Shown here: piece after piece, positions 28,742 to 38,016 of the stretch | Numbering within the stretch: the stretch's first letter is position 1 | Layout of the letters: every line of letters starts with the position of its first letter | Assembly (NCBI RefSeq): GCF_004363775.1 | Contig: NZ_SNZE01000006.1 | Location: 1 to 64,000, forward strand | Source: Hydromonas duriensis | Lineage (GTDB): Bacteria; Pseudomonadota; Gammaproteobacteria; Burkholderiales; Burkholderiaceae | Direction: 5' to 3' | Length of the DNA stretch: 64,000 nucleotides | Program-made: the position numbers and the translations under genes | The notes under the pieces: generated by a model | The model's input: only the letters and a program-made list of their open reading frames with translations | What the model was told of the DNA's origin: nothing | Databases searched by the model: none

Positions 28742-29950
28742 ATGAACATGCCCATCTACATGGATTACTCCGCCACCACGCCAATAGACCCTCGCGTTGC
28801 GGACAAAATGATTCCATACATCACCGAACACTTTGGCAACCCAGCCTCACGCAGCCACCCTTACGGCTGGGCGGCGGAAGAAGCTGTAGAAACGGCTCGT
28901 TCTCACGTCGCCGCGCTGGTCAATGCAGACCCTCGCGAAATCGTGTTCACTTCGGGCGCGACCGAATCGAACAACTTGGCTTTAAAAGGCGTGGCGCATT
29001 TTTACAAAGATAAAGGCAAGCACATCATCACGGTCAAAACCGAGCACAAAGCCGTCCTCGACACCTGCCGCGAGCTGGAACGCGAAGGATTCGAAGTGAC
29101 CTACCTTGATGTGCGGGACAGCGGCTTGTTGGACTTAGACACGTTCAAAGCCGCCATTCGCCCCGACACCATTTTGGCTTCGGTCATGCACGTCAACAAT
29201 GAAATTGGTGTGATTCAAGACATCGCCACGCTGGGTGAGATTTGCCGCGAAAAAGGCGTGATTTTTCATGTGGACGCCGCGCAATCAACGGGGAAAGTGA
29301 CCATTGACTTGAACGCCTTAAAAGTTGACTTAATGAGTTTCTCAGCGCACAAAACGTATGGCCCCAAAGGCATCGGTGCGCTCTACGTGCGCCGCAAACC
29401 GCGCATCCGCCTCGAAGCACAAATGCACGGCGGCGGCCACGAACGCGGCATGCGTTCAGGCACATTGGCGACTCATCAAATTGTCGGCATGGGCGAGGCT
29501 TTTCGCATCGCCAAAGAAGACATGGACAGCGACAACAAGCGCATCGGCGCACTGCGCGACCGCCTGTGGACGGGCTTTCAAAACATGGAAGAAGTGCATT
29601 TAAATGGCGACATGACCCGCCGCGTGCCACACAACTTAAATGTCAGCTTTAACTTCGTTGAAGGCGAATCATTGATGATGGCGATTAAGGATGTTGCCGT
29701 ATCCAGCGGTTCAGCGTGCACCTCCGCCTCGTTAGAACCCTCTTACGTTTTACGTGCTTTGGGGCGTTCCGATGAGCTGGCGCATTCATCGATTCGCTTT
29801 ACCGTTGGTCGTTTCACCACCGAAGCAGAAATTGACACCGTCATTGCCCTCATGCAATCGAAAATCGCCAAACTGCGTGAACTCTCACCCTTATGGGAAA
29901 TGTACAAAGAAGGCATCGATTTAAACAGTGTGCAATGGGCAGCGCATTAA
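28742..29950 (+). CDS. iscS: Cysteine desulfurase
   Basis: A 402-residue PLP enzyme that delivers sulfur from cysteine to IscU and other acceptors. It shows [13 protein letters not shown] at the start, [20 protein letters not shown] (PLP Lys near residue 206) and the mobile loop [20 protein letters not shown] (active Cys near residue 326). It is of IscS type by length and motif. Confidence 0.98.
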   Translation: MNMPIYMDYSATTPIDPRVADKMIPYITEHFGNPASRSHPYGWAAEEAVETARSHVAALVNADPREIVFTSGATESNNLALKGVAHFYKDKGKHIITVKTEHKAVLDTCRELEREGFEVTYLDVRDSGLLDLDTFKAAIRPDTILASVMHVNNEIGVIQDIATLGEICREKGVIFHVDAAQSTGKVTIDLNALKVDLMSFSAHKTYGPKGIGALYVRRKPRIRLEAQMHGGGHERGMRSGTLATHQIVGMGEAFRIAKEDMDSDNKRIGALRDRLWTGFQNMEEVHLNGDMTRRVPHNLNVSFNFVEGESLMMAIKDVAVSSGSACTSASLEPSYVLRALGRSDELAHSSIRFTVGRFTTEAEIDTVIALMQSKIAKLRELSPLWEMYKEGIDLNSVQWAAH

Positions 29951-29966
29951 ATAAGAAGGACATGAT

Positions 29967-30260
29967 ATGAAAAAGTTGATTTTATGGGCTGTACTGCTGG
30001 GCTTTAGCGTACTCACTGCGATTGCCGTTGCTTCTCATGGCGTCATCGGTATTTTTCAATACCAACTGGCGAACGCTGCGGGCTTACAGGTGCTGGTTGA
30101 CTTAATTATCGCTTCGGCTTTTTTCTTGGTTTGGATGTGGCACGACACGCAAAAAAGAGGGGTTAGCCCTTGGCCTTGGCTGATATTAACCCTAGTAGCT
30201 GGCTCATTTGGACCATTAATTTATTTCATTGTGCGTGAATACAAGGCGCAAAACAACTAG
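29967..30260 (+). CDS. DUF2834-like small membrane protein
   Basis: A 97-residue protein with three hydrophobic segments (about residues 3-24, 42-58 and 68-88) and the pattern VWMWHDTQKRG then PWPWLILTL, typical of DUF2834 proteins. AAGGA lies 7 bases before its ATG. It sits between iscS and iscU, where these genes are usually adjacent. A role in iron-sulfur assembly is not known for this family. Confidence 0.75.
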   Translation: MKKLILWAVLLGFSVLTAIAVASHGVIGIFQYQLANAAGLQVLVDLIIASAFFLVWMWHDTQKRGVSPWPWLILTLVAGSFGPLIYFIVREYKAQNN

Positions 30261-30292
30261 CTCGAACAACTGGCTCAAAACGGAGAAACATC

Positions 30293-30676
30293 ATGGCTTA
30301 CTCAGACAAACTAATGGATCACTACGAAAATCCGCGCAATGTCGGCGCGTTTGACAAGGGCGACGACAGCGTGGGCACGGGCATGGTCGGCGCACCCGCC
30401 TGCGGTGACGTGATGAAGCTGCAAATCAAGGTCAACGAACAAGGCATCATCGAAGACGCTAAATTCAAAACCTACGGTTGCGGTTCAGCCATCGCCTCAT
30501 CGTCACTGGTGACCGAATGGGTCAAAGGCAAAACCGTAGACCAAGCCTTAGACATCAAAAACTCACAAATTGCTGAAGAATTGGCTTTACCTCCCGTCAA
30601 AATTCACTGCTCAATTCTCGCGGAAGATGCGATTAAAGCCGCGGTGGCGGATTACAAAGCCAAACACTCTAGCTAG
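30293..30676 (+). CDS. iscU: Iron-sulfur cluster scaffold protein
   Basis: The 127-residue scaffold on which clusters are built. The three ligand Cys are present in [13 protein letters not shown] (Cys37), [13 protein letters not shown] (Cys63) and [16 protein letters not shown] (Cys106), with the LPPVK motif recognised by HscA. It is preceded by a GGAG ribosome site. Confidence 0.98.
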   Translation: MAYSDKLMDHYENPRNVGAFDKGDDSVGTGMVGAPACGDVMKLQIKVNEQGIIEDAKFKTYGCGSAIASSSLVTEWVKGKTVDQALDIKNSQIAEELALPPVKIHCSILAEDAIKAAVADYKAKHSS

Positions 30677-30692
30677 ACAAGGAGAACACATC

Positions 30693-31016
30693 ATGGCAGT
30701 CTCAATGACCGCGGCGGCAGCGCAACACGTACAAAGCTTCTTGACCAAACGCGGCAAAGGCATTGGTCTTCGCCTTGGTGTGCGCACCACAGGCTGTTCG
30801 GGCATGGCGTACAAATTGGAATACGCCGACAACCTCGAACCTGAAGACAATGTATTTGAAGCGCATGGCGTGAAATTGCTGATTGACCCAAAAAGTTTAG
30901 CGTATTTGGACGGCACAGAACTGGACTACACCCGCGAAGGTTTGAACGAAGGTTTTAAATTCAACAACCCCAACGTCAAAGACGAATGCGGTTGCGGCGA
31001 GTCATTCCACGTATAA
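30693..31016 (+). CDS. iscA: Iron-sulfur cluster assembly protein IscA
   Basis: A 107-residue A-type carrier protein. The conserved Cys are in [13 protein letters not shown] (about residue 35) and the C-terminal DECGCGESF (about residues 99 and 101). AAGGAG precedes the ATG at 30693. It follows iscU by 16 bases. Confidence 0.97.
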   Translation: MAVSMTAAAAQHVQSFLTKRGKGIGLRLGVRTTGCSGMAYKLEYADNLEPEDNVFEAHGVKLLIDPKSLAYLDGTELDYTREGLNEGFKFNNPNVKDECGCGESFHV

Positions 31017-31057
31017 ACCGATCAACCCCGCTAAACAATCCATGCACACCCCTATTT

Positions 31058-31516
31058 ATGCTCAACTTTCTGAATATCCGCATTTACCCTTTGTTGCTCA
31101 TGGCGATTTTGCTATTGGCGCAATTGATATTCGGTCGTTTTATTAAATTCTCACTCGCCTTGGCGAATGCCTCAGGCATGACCGCCTTGGCGCTGTTGCT
31201 CATCGGGGTCGTGTTGATTATGTGGGCAGGTTTACAATTTCGCATTCACAACACCAGCGTCAACCCCAGCAAAACCGCAACCACCCTCGTCACCACATGG
31301 CTCTTTCGCCTCTCGCGCAACCCCATGTACTTGGGCATGTTGTTGATTTTAATGGTTCAACCCTTACTTGCCCTGCGGCCGCACCTCTTGATATTCACCG
31401 CTGTATTTTTCATCATCATGAACTACCTTGTGATTCCACGCGAAGAGCGCATGATGCTCAACACCTTTGGCGAACACTACCAAAACTACTGCGCCCAAAC
31501 CCGTCGCTGGATTTAA
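31058..31516 (+). CDS. Isoprenylcysteine carboxyl methyltransferase-like membrane protein
   Basis: A 152-residue protein with about four membrane helices and the signature LFRLSRNPMYLGMLLILM (about residues 85-102) followed by PREERMMLNTFGEHYQNYC, typical of ICMT/PEMT-type methyltransferases. The substrate is unknown. The ATG at 31058 is the most plausible start, although no clear ribosome site is visible; the open frame extends upstream over iscA in another frame. It lies between iscA and hscB, which are normally adjacent, with 3 bases before hscB. Confidence 0.8.
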   Translation: MLNFLNIRIYPLLLMAILLLAQLIFGRFIKFSLALANASGMTALALLLIGVVLIMWAGLQFRIHNTSVNPSKTATTLVTTWLFRLSRNPMYLGMLLILMVQPLLALRPHLLIFTAVFFIIMNYLVIPREERMMLNTFGEHYQNYCAQTRRWI

Positions 31517-31519
31517 CTC

Positions 31520-31996
31520 ATGAAACAAAACTACTTCGAGCTATTTCAACTGCCCGTACAATTTGACCTCAACCTCGCCGACCTCACAGAACGCCACCGC
31601 ACCATTATCAACAAAGTTCATCCCGACCGCTTCGCCGCCGCCAGCGCGATGGAACAACGCCTTGCGTTGCAGTGGTCGACATTCGCCAACGAAGCCTACC
31701 AAGCCCTGCGCGACCCCATCGCTCGCGCCACTTACCTGCTGCAACTGCACGCGCCCGAACTCACGGGCGAAGCAATGCGAGTACAATTGCCACAATATTT
31801 TTTAATGCAACAAATGGAATGGCGCGAAGCCCTTGAAGACGGCAAAGTTGAACAAGTGCGCGCAGAAGTCGATGCCATCCATGCGCAGAACTTAGAATAC
31901 TTGGCGCAAGCATGCGCCGCTCAAAACTGGTCTCAAGTGCAAACGGTCATTGCGCAGTGCCAGTTTGTTGAGAATTTTTTGAAGCAGTTGCCATAA
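31520..31996 (+). CDS. hscB: Fe-S cluster co-chaperone HscB
   Basis: A 158-residue J-domain co-chaperone that presents IscU to HscA. It begins MKQNYFELFQLPVQFD and has the HPD motif in INKVHPDRFAAAS (about residues 30-42). The C-terminal three-helix IscU-binding domain is present (MEWREALEDGK). HscA normally follows directly, but here the AbiH gene lies between. Confidence 0.96.
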   Translation: MKQNYFELFQLPVQFDLNLADLTERHRTIINKVHPDRFAAASAMEQRLALQWSTFANEAYQALRDPIARATYLLQLHAPELTGEAMRVQLPQYFLMQQMEWREALEDGKVEQVRAEVDAIHAQNLEYLAQACAAQNWSQVQTVIAQCQFVENFLKQLP

Positions 31997-32019
31997 ACAG
32001 GTAAATAAAGAGAAAAACG

Positions 32020-33078
32020 ATGGAAAGAATTTTAATCATTGGAAATGGCTTTGACTTAGATTTGGGTTTAAAGACTTCGTATCAAGACTTTCTAAGGTCA
32101 GAGTCAAAGTCTTTTGAAAACCTGATAGCAACACAAAATGTGTTGGCTCGTTATTTAAATTATAAAAATGAAATTCAAAACTGGGTAGACGTTGAGCATG
32201 AGTTAAAAAATTATGCTAATGATTTATACAAAAAACCCGATGCACTTCAAAACTTTTTAAAGCGAGAAAAATATATAACTGAAAATATAACTTCGGGGGC
32301 GACGTACTATCGTATTAACGATGCCATTTTTCCAGAAATCGATTCTGTTTATAACCTTTATCTCTTATTTAAAACCAACCTAAAAAAAGAGTTTGTAGCA
32401 TTAAAAGAGGCTTTATGTACGCATTTAACTGAAGCACAAAGACAACAAAATGACAGTAAATCAAATGCTTATAGAATATTAAAATACGGGACTTTATTTA
32501 ATGACAATGGCTCATATCACGACTTTAACTTTCCAGACGAAATAGAACAAAAAAAATTTGACTCAATCTATTCGTTTAACTATACCAATAGCCTTAAAGA
32601 TTACACAGGTCGAACAGATGGAGGACACGCTGTAGAACCATTTTTTATTCACGGCTCTTTAAATCAAAACAACATCGTTTTTGGCGTTGAGGATGATTCA
32701 GTACCTGAGGAGTGTAATTTTTTACTTAAATCAGACCATGCGGCATTTGGGTTTGCACCAGATTTATTGCTCAACATTTTTTCAAATGAACCCAATGAGT
32801 TTCATTTTTTTGGTTGCTCGCTAGGTGACACCGACAACATACATTTTGAAAACTTTTTTTCTGCGTTAACCAAAAGATGGGATGCCACAAACATATTAAT
32901 ACCCAAACATCATCTATTCTTTTACGTCTACGACAAATCAGGCTATCAAGCCATAAGAAATCGAATTTTGCGTTTAACCAAAGGTCAACTTGCCGCCTTT
33001 AAAAAGAACAACAAAGTGATTTTTTACGACATAAAAAGTAACGTAATGATAGACCAAAACTACTTGAACCAACTTTGA
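32020..33078 (+). CDS. AbiH-family abortive infection protein
   Basis: A 352-residue protein. It opens MERILIIGNGFDLDLGLKTS, the nucleotide-binding-like N-terminus of the AbiH family. It also has FDSIYSFNYTNSL (about residues 184-196), FFIHGSLNQNNIVFGV (about residues 208-223) and FHFFGCSLGDTDN, all hallmarks of the family. AbiH was described as a phage abortive infection protein in lactococci; its mechanism is not settled. The gene is markedly A/T-rich compared with hscB and hscA, which it separates, in the same orientation with a 23-base and a 21-base gap. It must be read from the isc transcript unless it has an unseen promoter. Lateral transfer is inferred. Confidence 0.88.
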   Translation: MERILIIGNGFDLDLGLKTSYQDFLRSESKSFENLIATQNVLARYLNYKNEIQNWVDVEHELKNYANDLYKKPDALQNFLKREKYITENITSGATYYRINDAIFPEIDSVYNLYLLFKTNLKKEFVALKEALCTHLTEAQRQQNDSKSNAYRILKYGTLFNDNGSYHDFNFPDEIEQKKFDSIYSFNYTNSLKDYTGRTDGGHAVEPFFIHGSLNQNNIVFGVEDDSVPEECNFLLKSDHAAFGFAPDLLLNIFSNEPNEFHFFGCSLGDTDNIHFENFFSALTKRWDATNILIPKHHLFFYVYDKSGYQAIRNRILRLTKGQLAAFKKNNKVIFYDIKSNVMIDQNYLNQL

Positions 33079-33099
33079 ACAGATTGATGCAAAGCAAAT

Positions 33100-34989
33100 A
33101 TGGCACTCCTCCAAATCTCCGAACCCGGTGAATCCACCCTCCCCCACCAACATCGTTTAGCGGTAGGCATTGACTTGGGCACCACCAACTCTCTCGTGGC
33201 GACCGTTCGCCATGGTTTTCCTACTGTTTTAAGCGACGAAGACGCGCGCGCGCTCGTGCCGTCGGTCGTGCATTATGCGCCCGATGCGACGACGGTGGGC
33301 TACGCGGCGAAAGCCTTACAGACCAACGACCCGAGAAACACCATCGCTTCGGTGAAACGCTTGATGGGGCGCGGCTTTGTCGATGCCCGTGCCTTGCCTG
33401 ATGCGGGTTATTGTTTGGTCGATACACCAGGCATGGTCAGCGTAAAAACCGCACAGGGAGTCAAAAGCCCTGTTGAGGTGTCTGCCGATATTTTGAAATT
33501 TTTGCACGCGCGAGCCACTGCAAGCCTTGGCGATGAGCTGGTCGGTGCGGTCATCACTGTACCTGCGTATTTTGATGAGGCGCAACGCCAAGCGACTAAG
33601 GATGCGGCGCAACTCGCGGGGCTGAATGTGTTGCGTTTATTGAATGAACCAACGGCGGCCGCCATTGCGTACGGTTTGGATAATGCCGACAACATCGCGA
33701 AAGAAGGGGTGTTTGCGGTGTATGATTTAGGCGGCGGTACGTTTGATGTGTCGATTTTAAAATTATCCAAAGGTGTGTTTGAAGTCTTGTCTACGCACGG
33801 CGATACGGCTTTGGGCGGTGATGATTTTGACCACCGCGTGTATTGTTGGATTTTGGAGCAGGCGAATTTAATCGGTTTGCATGCCAATTTATCCACACAA
33901 GACGTGCGCTTATTACAGAGCAAAAGCCGTTGGGCGAAAGAGCATTTGACCACCAACGGCGTGGTGAGCATTCGCGCCACGTTGTCTGATGAACATCAGG
34001 TTAATTTAATGCTCAGTCAAGCGCAGTTCTTTGAGATGACCAAAACTTTGGTTGATAAAACCATTGGCGTATTGGATGAGGCTTTGGCTCAGGCTCATGT
34101 CAGCAGCAGCGATTTGCAGGGTGTCGTGATGGTGGGCGGTGCGACGCGGATGGTGCACGTTCAGCGTGCTGTGGCGGCGCATGTGGCTTGCCCCGTATTG
34201 AATGACCTTGACCCTGACCAAGTGGTCGCGCTCGGCGCAGCGATGCAAGCCAATTTATTAGCGGGCAACCGTTCGGATGATGACTGGTTGTTGCTGGATG
34301 TGATTCCGCTGTCGCTTGGTGTCGAAACCATGGGCGGCTTGACGGAAAAAATCATCCCGCGCAACAGCACGTTACCGTTGGCGCGTGCGCAAGAGTTCAC
34401 AACGTTCAAAGATGGACAAACCGCCATGGCACTTCATGTCGTGCAAGGCGAACGCGAGCTGGTGAGCGAGTGTCGCTCGCTTGCGCGTTTTGAATTGCGC
34501 GGCATTCCGCCGATGGTCGCGGGCGCGGCGCGCGTGCGTGTGACGTATCAAGTCGATGCCGATGGCTTGCTCACGGTTTCGGCGCGTGAAATCAATTCAG
34601 GCGTATCCGCTGAAATCACGGTGAAGCCCTCTTATGGATTGTCGGACAACGACATTGCCAAGATGCTCACGGATGGCAACAGCCACGCCAAAGACGATAT
34701 GCAGGCTCGCGCATGGCGTGAAGTGCTTGTCGATGCACAGCGCATTGTGCTGGCGGTCAACAGCGCCATCAGCGAAGACGGCGAATTGCTTACTGAAGAT
34801 GAACGTAGCGACTTGCTCAAGCACATCAAAATCATTGATGATTTAATTCAAGCGAATGATGTGAGCCAAGCCGATGCCTTGCGCGCCGCCAGCGACGGGC
34901 TTGCCCATGCTTCAGAAGAGTTTGCCGCTCGTCGCATGGACAAAGCCATTGCGCACGCCTTGGCAGGTCAGTCGATTGACACGTTATAG
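33100..34989 (+). CDS. hscA: Fe-S assembly Hsp70 chaperone HscA
   Basis: A 629-residue Hsp70 specialised for IscU. The ATPase domain shows [13 protein letters not shown] (about residues 23-35), the [19 protein letters not shown] segment, [13 protein letters not shown] and [14 protein letters not shown] (about residues 207-220). A substrate-binding domain and a C-terminal lid follow. Length and order identify HscA rather than DnaK. It is separated from hscB by abiH. Confidence 0.96.
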   Translation: MALLQISEPGESTLPHQHRLAVGIDLGTTNSLVATVRHGFPTVLSDEDARALVPSVVHYAPDATTVGYAAKALQTNDPRNTIASVKRLMGRGFVDARALPDAGYCLVDTPGMVSVKTAQGVKSPVEVSADILKFLHARATASLGDELVGAVITVPAYFDEAQRQATKDAAQLAGLNVLRLLNEPTAAAIAYGLDNADNIAKEGVFAVYDLGGGTFDVSILKLSKGVFEVLSTHGDTALGGDDFDHRVYCWILEQANLIGLHANLSTQDVRLLQSKSRWAKEHLTTNGVVSIRATLSDEHQVNLMLSQAQFFEMTKTLVDKTIGVLDEALAQAHVSSSDLQGVVMVGGATRMVHVQRAVAAHVACPVLNDLDPDQVVALGAAMQANLLAGNRSDDDWLLLDVIPLSLGVETMGGLTEKIIPRNSTLPLARAQEFTTFKDGQTAMALHVVQGERELVSECRSLARFELRGIPPMVAGAARVRVTYQVDADGLLTVSAREINSGVSAEITVKPSYGLSDNDIAKMLTDGNSHAKDDMQARAWREVLVDAQRIVLAVNSAISEDGELLTEDERSDLLKHIKIIDDLIQANDVSQADALRAASDGLAHASEEFAARRMDKAIAHALAGQSIDTL

Positions 34990-35056
34990 GCTACAAACAC
35001 GCCTTTAAAACATTCACCTACATTTTTTGAAACTTACATTTTTTTGAAAAACAACC

Positions 35057-35398
35057 ATGCCAATTATTAAAGTACGCCCTCATGAGACCATTTGCCCCAA
35101 TGGCGCTGAATTTGAAGCCCAGCAAGGCATGTCTATTTGCGACAATTTGCTGCAACATCATATTGACATTGAACACGCGTGTGAAAAAGTCGCGGCCTGC
35201 ACCACCTGCCACGTCATTGTGCGAAAAGGCTATCAATCGCTCAATGAGATTGGCGACCAAGAAGAAGATTTGCTCGACATGGCTTGGGGGCTAACCGCTC
35301 AATCTCGCTTGTCGTGCCAAGCCATCGTTGCAGACGAGGACTTAGAAATTGAAATGCCGAAGTACACGAAAAACCACGCCAGCGAAGGTTCGCATTAA
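35057..35398 (+). CDS. fdx: ISC-type [2Fe-2S] ferredoxin
   Basis: A 113-residue adrenodoxin-type ferredoxin supplying electrons to cluster assembly. The four ligands are in HACEKVAACTTCHVIV (Cys42, Cys48 and Cys51) and SRLSCQAIV (Cys87). It closes the isc operon. An iscX gene, which often follows fdx, is absent, and a terminator comes next. Confidence 0.96.
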   Translation: MPIIKVRPHETICPNGAEFEAQQGMSICDNLLQHHIDIEHACEKVAACTTCHVIVRKGYQSLNEIGDQEEDLLDMAWGLTAQSRLSCQAIVADEDLEIEMPKYTKNHASEGSH

Positions 35399-35424
35399 AC
35401 TTTTGGTTTTCGTGTGCAACACAC

Positions 35425-35458
35425 AACCAACTTTAAAACGAGCTGAAAAGTTGGTTTT
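35425..35458 (+). terminator. Probable terminator of the isc operon
   Basis: AACCAACTTT (35425-35434) and AAAGTTGGTT (35447-35456) form a 10-base stem with a 12-base loop, ending in a short T-run TTTT at 35455-35458. It lies 27 bases after the fdx stop and overlaps the -35 region of the dapD promoter. Confidence 0.65.
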
Positions 35459-35484
35459 CACATTCCATTGAACAACTATATAAT
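35457..35484 (+). promoter_or_regulatory. Promoter of dapD
   Basis: TTCACA (35457-35462) and a perfect TATAAT (35479-35484) are 16 bases apart. Transcription should start near 35491, leaving a leader of about 30 bases with AAGGAC before the dapD ATG. Confidence 0.7.
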
Positions 35485-35520
35485 GTTGCGATTATTTTAA
35501 ACACTGACACAAGGACTAGA

Positions 35521-36351
35521 ATGAGCATGAGCCAACTCGAACAATTCATTAACGACGCATGGGAACAACGCGCTGAATTCACACCAAAAAATGCACCTGC
35601 AGACGTGCGTGAAGCCGTCGACAGCGTCATTGCACAACTCGACTCGGGTGCCATTCGCGTGGCCGAAAAAATCAATGGCGACTGGCATGTCAACCAATGG
35701 ATTAAAAAAGCCGTGCTATTGTCATTCCGTCTTGAAGACAACGCCGTGATGGGCGCGGGTGGTTTTACTCAGTTCTATGACAAAGTCCCGAGCAAATTCG
35801 CCAACTACACCGCAGAAGACTTTGCCAAAGGCGGCTTTCGCGTCGTACCGCCCGCCGTTGCACGTCGCGGCTCATACATTGCTAAAAACACGGTATTGAT
35901 GCCGTCTTATGTCAATATTGGCGCGTATGTGGATGAAGGCACCATGGTCGACACTTGGGCAACGGTTGGCTCGTGTGCTCAAATCGGTAAAAACGTGCAT
36001 TTATCTGGCGGTGTCGGCATCGGCGGCGTACTCGAACCCATGCAAGCCAACCCGACCATCATCGGCGACAACTGCTTTATTGGCGCGCGCTCTGAAGTGG
36101 TTGAAGGCGTTATTGTTGAAGACAACTGCGTGATTTCAATGGGCGTGTACATCGGCCAATCGACCAAAATTTTCGACCGCGAAACAGGTGAAGTCACTTA
36201 CGGTCGCATCCCTGCTGGCTCGGTCGTCGTTTCAGGCAACTTGCCCTCAAAAGATGGCTCATACAGCTTGTACTGCGCCGTCATCGTCAAAAAAGTTGAC
36301 GCTCAAACCCGTTCAAAAACCAGCATCAACGAACTGTTGCGCGGCGTGTAA
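35521..36351 (+). CDS. dapD: Tetrahydrodipicolinate N-succinyltransferase
   Basis: A 276-residue left-handed beta-helix acyltransferase in the lysine/diaminopimelate pathway, using succinyl-CoA. Hexapeptide repeats run from about residue 110 to 240, including [20 protein letters not shown] and [19 protein letters not shown]. The length matches proteobacterial DapD. Confidence 0.97.
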   Translation: MSMSQLEQFINDAWEQRAEFTPKNAPADVREAVDSVIAQLDSGAIRVAEKINGDWHVNQWIKKAVLLSFRLEDNAVMGAGGFTQFYDKVPSKFANYTAEDFAKGGFRVVPPAVARRGSYIAKNTVLMPSYVNIGAYVDEGTMVDTWATVGSCAQIGKNVHLSGGVGIGGVLEPMQANPTIIGDNCFIGARSEVVEGVIVEDNCVISMGVYIGQSTKIFDRETGEVTYGRIPAGSVVVSGNLPSKDGSYSLYCAVIVKKVDAQTRSKTSINELLRGV

Positions 36352-36380
36352 TCCAACGCCAATCGCATAGACTTCGCTAA

Positions 36381-36414
36381 CAAGAGCATTGATGTGGCGT
36401 ACATCATGCTCTTG
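36381..36414. repeat. Long hairpin between dapD and the putAbiC-like gene
   Basis: CAAGAGCAT (36381-36389) pairs with ATGCTCTTG (36406-36414). After a one-base T bulge, GATGT (36391-36395) pairs with ACATC (36401-36405), leaving a GGCGT loop. No T-run follows, so intrinsic termination of dapD is uncertain. Confidence 0.6.
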
Positions 36415-36512
36415 GGCGGCATGCAACGTGCCGCAAACCAAGTGCTGTCAATCCACATTCAAACACGATAAAGCATTGGGCGACTCAAGGCATTGCCTAG
36501 ATAGGAGATTTG

Positions 36513-37511
36513 ATGGTGTACCCCATATCATGCATTTTCTTGAAACTACTTGTTTTGTTTATATCTGTGACAGTTTTTTGTGTATTGTCTATTGCTACGC
36601 TGCATTTTTTACCTAATTTTTTAAAAAAATTTATGAGTCATAAGAACATGAAAGCAAAAGTTAAAAACATAATTTGTGACTTAGTAAAATTAATCGCGAT
36701 ATTATTGGTTGGCTTGATTATCTTATGGCTAGTTTATAAGTATGGTTGGCTCAATAAGTCACGGGCTTTTGAGTTCCCCTCAAGTTCAGCAGAACGCGGT
36801 CAGTTTGGCGATTTTTTTGGTGGTGTATTTAATCCAATTATTGGCTTGTTCTCAGCCTATTTCGTATATCGAGCTTTTAAAGCGCAGATTGACGCTAATG
36901 AAAAAATCAGAGAACAGTTTCAAATTGAGCATTTAGAAGCTGGCATTGCAAGTTTGTATGGGTTTCTTGAAAAGAATATTGAAAGTTTTAGCTTTAAATC
37001 TTTACCACCTTCTTATCTAAAGACAAAAGAAGAAATGGATGAAATTTTATCCAGTCCAAAATACCGATATTCAAGTGCTAGGAATGAAGACAAAATCGAA
37101 GCTTACAACTGTGACACACTAGAAGATATTGAATCTAGCGAAGGCGGAGCTGCAATACATAAACTAATTTGTCAAATTATCTGCGAACCTCATGCATCAG
37201 AATCAGAACTTCAAGATGAAGATTCTGTTCAACAATTAATCAACATCCTAGAAACATTTTTGGAGTTACTTATTCGCATTAAAGATTGTGAAAATAAAAT
37301 GTCTTCAAAAAACACCGAGCACAAACATGCATATCGCTTACTTTTAGAAAGTTTATTCAAGTATCAAATTGCCAAAAATCACTCTGATTATGACCTTTGC
37401 AGTCATCAACATGGTCTGCCTGAAAAATTGAGCAATACATTTTCAAGTATTCAAGACGAACTTAGGATTGCAAGAAGTAATAAGATCGTGCCCAATGTTG
37501 AAAATACTTAA
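36513..37511 (+). CDS. putAbiC-like phage abortive infection membrane protein
   Basis: A 332-residue protein with two N-terminal membrane segments (about residues 7-30 and 51-75). The motif GQFGDFFGGVFNPIIGLFSA (about residues 91-110) then leads into a third hydrophobic segment and a long helical cytoplasmic part. This motif block is the signature of the putative AbiC phage-infection family (PF16872-type). AGGAG lies 6 bases before the ATG at 36513. The gene is A/T-rich compared with dapD. It stands between dapD and a small zinc protein in the same direction. The defence role is by family name only. Confidence 0.75.
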   Translation: MVYPISCIFLKLLVLFISVTVFCVLSIATLHFLPNFLKKFMSHKNMKAKVKNIICDLVKLIAILLVGLIILWLVYKYGWLNKSRAFEFPSSSAERGQFGDFFGGVFNPIIGLFSAYFVYRAFKAQIDANEKIREQFQIEHLEAGIASLYGFLEKNIESFSFKSLPPSYLKTKEEMDEILSSPKYRYSSARNEDKIEAYNCDTLEDIESSEGGAAIHKLICQIICEPHASESELQDEDSVQQLINILETFLELLIRIKDCENKMSSKNTEHKHAYRLLLESLFKYQIAKNHSDYDLCSHQHGLPEKLSNTFSSIQDELRIARSNKIVPNVENT

Positions 37512-37530
37512 CGAATATTGAACAAAAACA

Positions 37531-37764
37531 ATGTCCATTAAATTACCCAAATTCACACCACAAGCCGCTCAGCTATGGAGCTTGCTACCGATTGACGATA
37601 AAAAGAATGTCTTAGAAAACGTCTATTGCAGCCACTGCAAAGATGTCACGACGATGTTTAATGCCACGGGCAGGGCAGAAAAAGGCAGCTTGATACTGAA
37701 CGGGCAATGCGCCGTGTGCATGAACCCAGTGGGTCGTTATATTGAAGCTGATGCGTTTAGATAA
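37531..37764 (+). CDS. Small zinc-ribbon protein of unknown function
   Basis: A 77-residue protein with two CxxC pairs, CSHC (about residues 33-36) and CAVC (about residues 59-62), separated by beta-rich sequence. This is a plausible zinc ribbon. Similar small proteins are annotated as hypothetical and occur in accessory regions. It lies 19 bases after the putAbiC-like gene, so the two may be co-transcribed. The 252 bases downstream, up to the convergent monooxygenase gene, hold nothing I can support. Confidence 0.65.
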   Translation: MSIKLPKFTPQAAQLWSLLPIDDKKNVLENVYCSHCKDVTTMFNATGRAEKGSLILNGQCAVCMNPVGRYIEADAFR

Positions 37765-38016
37765 TCGCATGAACTTTTTTATGAATTAAAAATCGTACAA
37801 AAACTCATATAAATCCAGCAATGGATTGATATGAGTCTTACAGTCAGAAACCGAGCGGGCGATGTGCTTGTACCGTCCATTCCATCTATTCTCGGCAGAC
37901 TGTTTCAAATAGCTTTTTTAACCACGCCAAAAATAGCCCCCCACTCAACGATACCAACGACTAATTACATTGCTGGCATGACTCATGTACATCTCGCTGT
38001 TACGCTCGCTGTCATT

